Assembly: GCA_025455125.1 (NCBI GenBank)
Contig: JALONE010000033.1
Span: 1-7,924, forward strand
Length of the DNA: 7,924 nt
Source of the DNA: Bacteroidota bacterium
GTDB taxonomy: Bacteria; Bacteroidota; Ignavibacteria; UBA10030
Direction of reading: 5' to 3'
The position numbers and the translations under genes are program-made. Under the pieces are notes generated by a model. That model did not search any database, was not told where the DNA came from, and was given only the letters and a program-made list of their open reading frames with translations. This document shows, one piece after another, positions 5,881-7,924 of this stretch. Numbering within the stretch: the first letter of the stretch is position 1; the number at the start of each line of letters is the position of its first letter.

Positions 5881-7782
5881 CTATTTCGTCCCTGCTTGAA
5901 GCTGCTGGAGTGACTTCATGAGATCCACCGCGAGTTGGTTCGCCGGATCGATCTTCATCGCCTCGCCGAGGCATTGTCGCGCCTTCGAAAAGTTCTTCTG
6001 AGCTTGATAGGCGAGTGAACATTGAACCCACGCATCATAGCTCTTCGGATTGTGTGCCAGGGCTTTCTCGTATTCGGCGACCGCGCGCACGGCATCCTTG
6101 CGCACCAGATACGTCTTCCCGAGATTGAACCGCACTTCCCAGCAATCGTTCCCGCGGCTGAGGGCGGATTGGTAGACGCTGAGAGCGGGTTCGTACATGC
6201 TGTCGTTCACGAGCATCGAGAACGCCTCGCGATAGGCGCTCAGGAAGAGCGTGTCGAGTTGGTACGCCGTTTGGAAAGAGTTCAGAGCGCGAATGTCGTC
6301 ATTCATGCGCTCATACACCGTTCCTACAATATAGTACCCGTATGCGAACGTCGGCGCCAGGAGACTGAGCAGCCGATACGTCTCGTGCACGCCCGCGGTG
6401 TCGAGCTGCCCCTCCCGCTGCTCCCCTTCGGCAAGGAGGTGGACGATGTCCGGATGCGGGGGATTCTCACGTATGCCGATGAAGATGCGCATCAGGTCGT
6501 ACTGACGCGTCAGGTCTGCGTTGTAGCTCGTGCGAACGATCGTTGCGATCTCGCTCCGGGCGAGCGCGAGCGATCCGCCGAAATACTCTCCGGTTGCGCG
6601 GAGCATGGAATAGTACGGAAGAGGAAAGGCCACGCTGTCCTTGCGGAGATTCGGAAGGAACTCCGGAGGGAAGAGCGGCGCACGCCGCGAATGACGTTCA
6701 AGACAAATGCGGATGAAGGTCTCGTATGATTCGGTCAGGTTCTGTCGCGCAAGCCGTTCCTGCGTCTCCGCGGGGAGACGAGGTGCAAGACTTCCAGGGA
6801 TTGTATCGGCGGGACTGACGGAAGCGAACGCGAGCACAAGGGCTTCGATCATGTCCTGATACCGGAGCGCGTTCTTGCCGTAGAACGACCCCTCGAGGAT
6901 CCAGCGGATGGTGTGGTCGTCCAGGGCCCGTTGCAGCGAATCACGTGCAACGGCAAGCCGCAGTTCGGCCGCATGCGTCGCTTCCATCAGATCCGCGATC
7001 ACAGGGAGCAATGAAGTGATTTGCAGATCAGGACGCGGAAGCGAGTCGAGGACGAATCGGAATGCCGGCCGGAGCGAATCAACTCGAATGATGCGCTCTC
7101 GGAGTGTCTGCGGTTCGCCGGGAAGGAACGATTCAAGGGCATTGCGTGCCTCGTCAAGATGCGCGCGAAATGCCGCGGTGCGAGCGGATGCAAGATCCTC
7201 GAACGACGGGAAGATCCTGAATGCCTCCTGTGCGAGCACCTTGTTGCAGAGGTCGATGATCGTCGTCCATGCGCTCTCCCGCTGTGCTCGCTCCAGCCGC
7301 TCCCGAATCTGGCTGTACGATGAGAATCCCGGCCAGAGCTCTTCCGGGACGGTCATCTCGGCACGGTAGGTGGAGTCGCCGCTGACAAGGAAGAACGAGA
7401 AGGGCTGATGGATCTTCAACGCTTTCGGAAATCCAAGGAGTATCGTTCCGCTGACGATCTCTCCCTTCCAAACGATGGCGTACGTTCCATCGTCTTGTTG
7501 AATGGAAAGGGGCAAGAGTTCATCGGCGAAGAAGTCTGCATCGATCTGCCAGTCGCTTGTCGGACTGCAGAGAACGTAATAATATTCCCCCTCGTTGACG
7601 TTGTCGCTCGTGAGCGGTTGAAGTCGGAGTTCGTTCGCCAGTTCAAGTCGGACGATGCGGGATCCACCGAGATTCAGGAATCCTGACTTCGCCTTGACCA
7701 TCAGGTCGACGGAAGGAGCCTGTGCAAAAAGCGTGGTGACGAAAAGTAACGGCCAGGATCGTCGCAGGAGGGATGATGTCAT
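5881..7782 (-). CDS. Secreted TPR-repeat protein of unknown function
   Basis: The product has 633 residues. Residues 1-22 form a probable signal peptide: RR at 7-8, a hydrophobic core WPLLFVTTLFA (10-20) and an AQA cleavage motif (20-22), with no lipobox Cys. Residues ~30-150 look beta-rich and are not recognised. From ~155 the sequence becomes helical and charged, with degenerate repeat-like helices through ~470. At least four TPR units can be seen near the C-terminus, around 479-510, 513-546, 548-579 and 582-613; the last two are the most regular, ending in HNP and IDP. TPRs form a superhelix that binds peptides or proteins, so a periplasmic scaffold or adaptor role is plausible, but no specific function can be assigned. 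The ATG at 7782 is the first in-frame start before the signal peptide; no strong SD precedes it. The gene ends in TAG and is followed by a hairpin terminator. It appears monocistronic. Confidence 0.88.
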   Translation of the reverse strand: MTSSLLRRSWPLLFVTTLFAQAPSVDLMVKAKSGFLNLGGSRIVRLELANELRLQPLTSDNVNEGEYYYVLCSPTSDWQIDADFFADELLPLSIQQDDGTYAIVWKGEIVSGTILLGFPKALKIHQPFSFFLVSGDSTYRAEMTVPEELWPGFSSYSQIRERLERAQRESAWTTIIDLCNKVLAQEAFRIFPSFEDLASARTAAFRAHLDEARNALESFLPGEPQTLRERIIRVDSLRPAFRFVLDSLPRPDLQITSLLPVIADLMEATHAAELRLAVARDSLQRALDDHTIRWILEGSFYGKNALRYQDMIEALVLAFASVSPADTIPGSLAPRLPAETQERLARQNLTESYETFIRICLERHSRRAPLFPPEFLPNLRKDSVAFPLPYYSMLRATGEYFGGSLALARSEIATIVRTSYNADLTRQYDLMRIFIGIRENPPHPDIVHLLAEGEQREGQLDTAGVHETYRLLSLLAPTFAYGYYIVGTVYERMNDDIRALNSFQTAYQLDTLFLSAYREAFSMLVNDSMYEPALSVYQSALSRGNDCWEVRFNLGKTYLVRKDAVRAVAEYEKALAHNPKSYDAWVQCSLAYQAQKNFSKARQCLGEAMKIDPANQLAVDLMKSLQQLQAGTK

Positions 7783-7805
7783 TGTGTGCGCATTCTCGCA
7801 ATAAG

Positions 7806-7817
7806 GCCCGAACGGGC
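7806..7817. repeat. Short perfect inverted repeat in the TPR gene leader
   Basis: GCCCG-AA-CGGGC is a 5-bp GC-rich palindrome with a 2-base centre. It lies between the candidate promoter and the TPR start, about 24 bases before the ATG. It could be a small leader hairpin or an operator half-site pair. No T-tract follows, so it is not a terminator. Confidence 0.35.
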
Positions 7818-7831
7818 TGGATTAGCGAAAA

Positions 7832-7860
7832 AATATAGAAATTGAGGTTTGCAGAAGCAA
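7832..7860 (-). promoter_or_regulatory. Candidate promoter of the TPR protein gene
   Basis: On the minus strand TTGCTT (7860-7855) and TATATT (7837-7832) are separated by 17 bases. The -10 continues as TATATTTTTT. The predicted start near 7825 gives a leader of roughly 40 bases. The arrangement is nearly identical to the candidate promoter at 5834-5862. The rest of 7783-7924 is AT-richer than the coding DNA and contains no supportable gene. Confidence 0.5.
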
Positions 7861-7924
7861 TTCAAGTAATTATTTCTGATGGAAGATATTACCTGAGGCG
7901 GTAAAAAATACCATCGCCATCAAC

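Noticed and set aside
6022..6729. 235-codon plus-strand frame over the TPR gene
   Set aside because: It is antisense to a coherent TPR frame that has a signal peptide, promoter and terminator.
7848..7878. Possible plus-strand promoter TTTG-N19-TATTTCTG for a divergent gene beyond the window
   Set aside because: It has one mismatch to the Bacteroidota form, and the downstream gene is not visible, so it cannot be supported.
7890..7920. Possible hairpin around GGTA-AAAAA-TACC near the right edge
   Set aside because: Only four contiguous pairs form, with an unpaired bulge beyond; too weak to call.

Overview
The window looks like chromosomal housekeeping DNA from a Gram-negative bacterium. An LptD-type lipopolysaccharide assembly protein implies an outer membrane. 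The LptD form, weak Shine-Dalgarno sequences at several genes, and -10 regions of the type TATATTTT(G) suggest the Bacteroidota/Chlorobiota/Ignavibacteriota (FCB) side of the tree. That placement is an inference and no species can be named. No mobile element, CRISPR array or foreign-looking segment was seen.

Layout: (1) 1-2376, plus strand, is the 3' part of an lptD-like gene that begins outside the window. (2) 2377-2444 is a short convergent spacer with an intrinsic terminator that best serves the minus-strand genes. (3) 2445-5771, minus strand, is a compact cluster read as tRNA-Leu(UAG), tig (trigger factor), clpP, clpX, with gaps of only 24-33 bases. (4) 5772-5880 holds a long hairpin with a T-tract and a candidate promoter. 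(5) 5881-7782, minus strand, encodes a secreted 633-residue TPR protein of unknown function. (6) 7783-7924 holds a candidate promoter for that gene.

The cluster joins a leucine tRNA to a ribosome-bound chaperone (trigger factor) and the two-part ClpXP protease, so it covers decoding, nascent-chain folding and protein turnover. The LptD and TPR proteins act in the cell envelope.

The most striking observation is that clpP is interrupted by a single in-frame TAG at codon 160. The frame is intact on both sides, and the rest of a normal ClpP, including the catalytic Asp180, follows directly. Either this copy is broken by one substitution, the base is a sequence error, or the codon is read through. 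tig and clpX are intact. A second point is that the tRNA-tig-clpP-clpX unit appears to start with a terminator-like hairpin almost at its predicted transcription start.

No clearly new multi-gene system was found.
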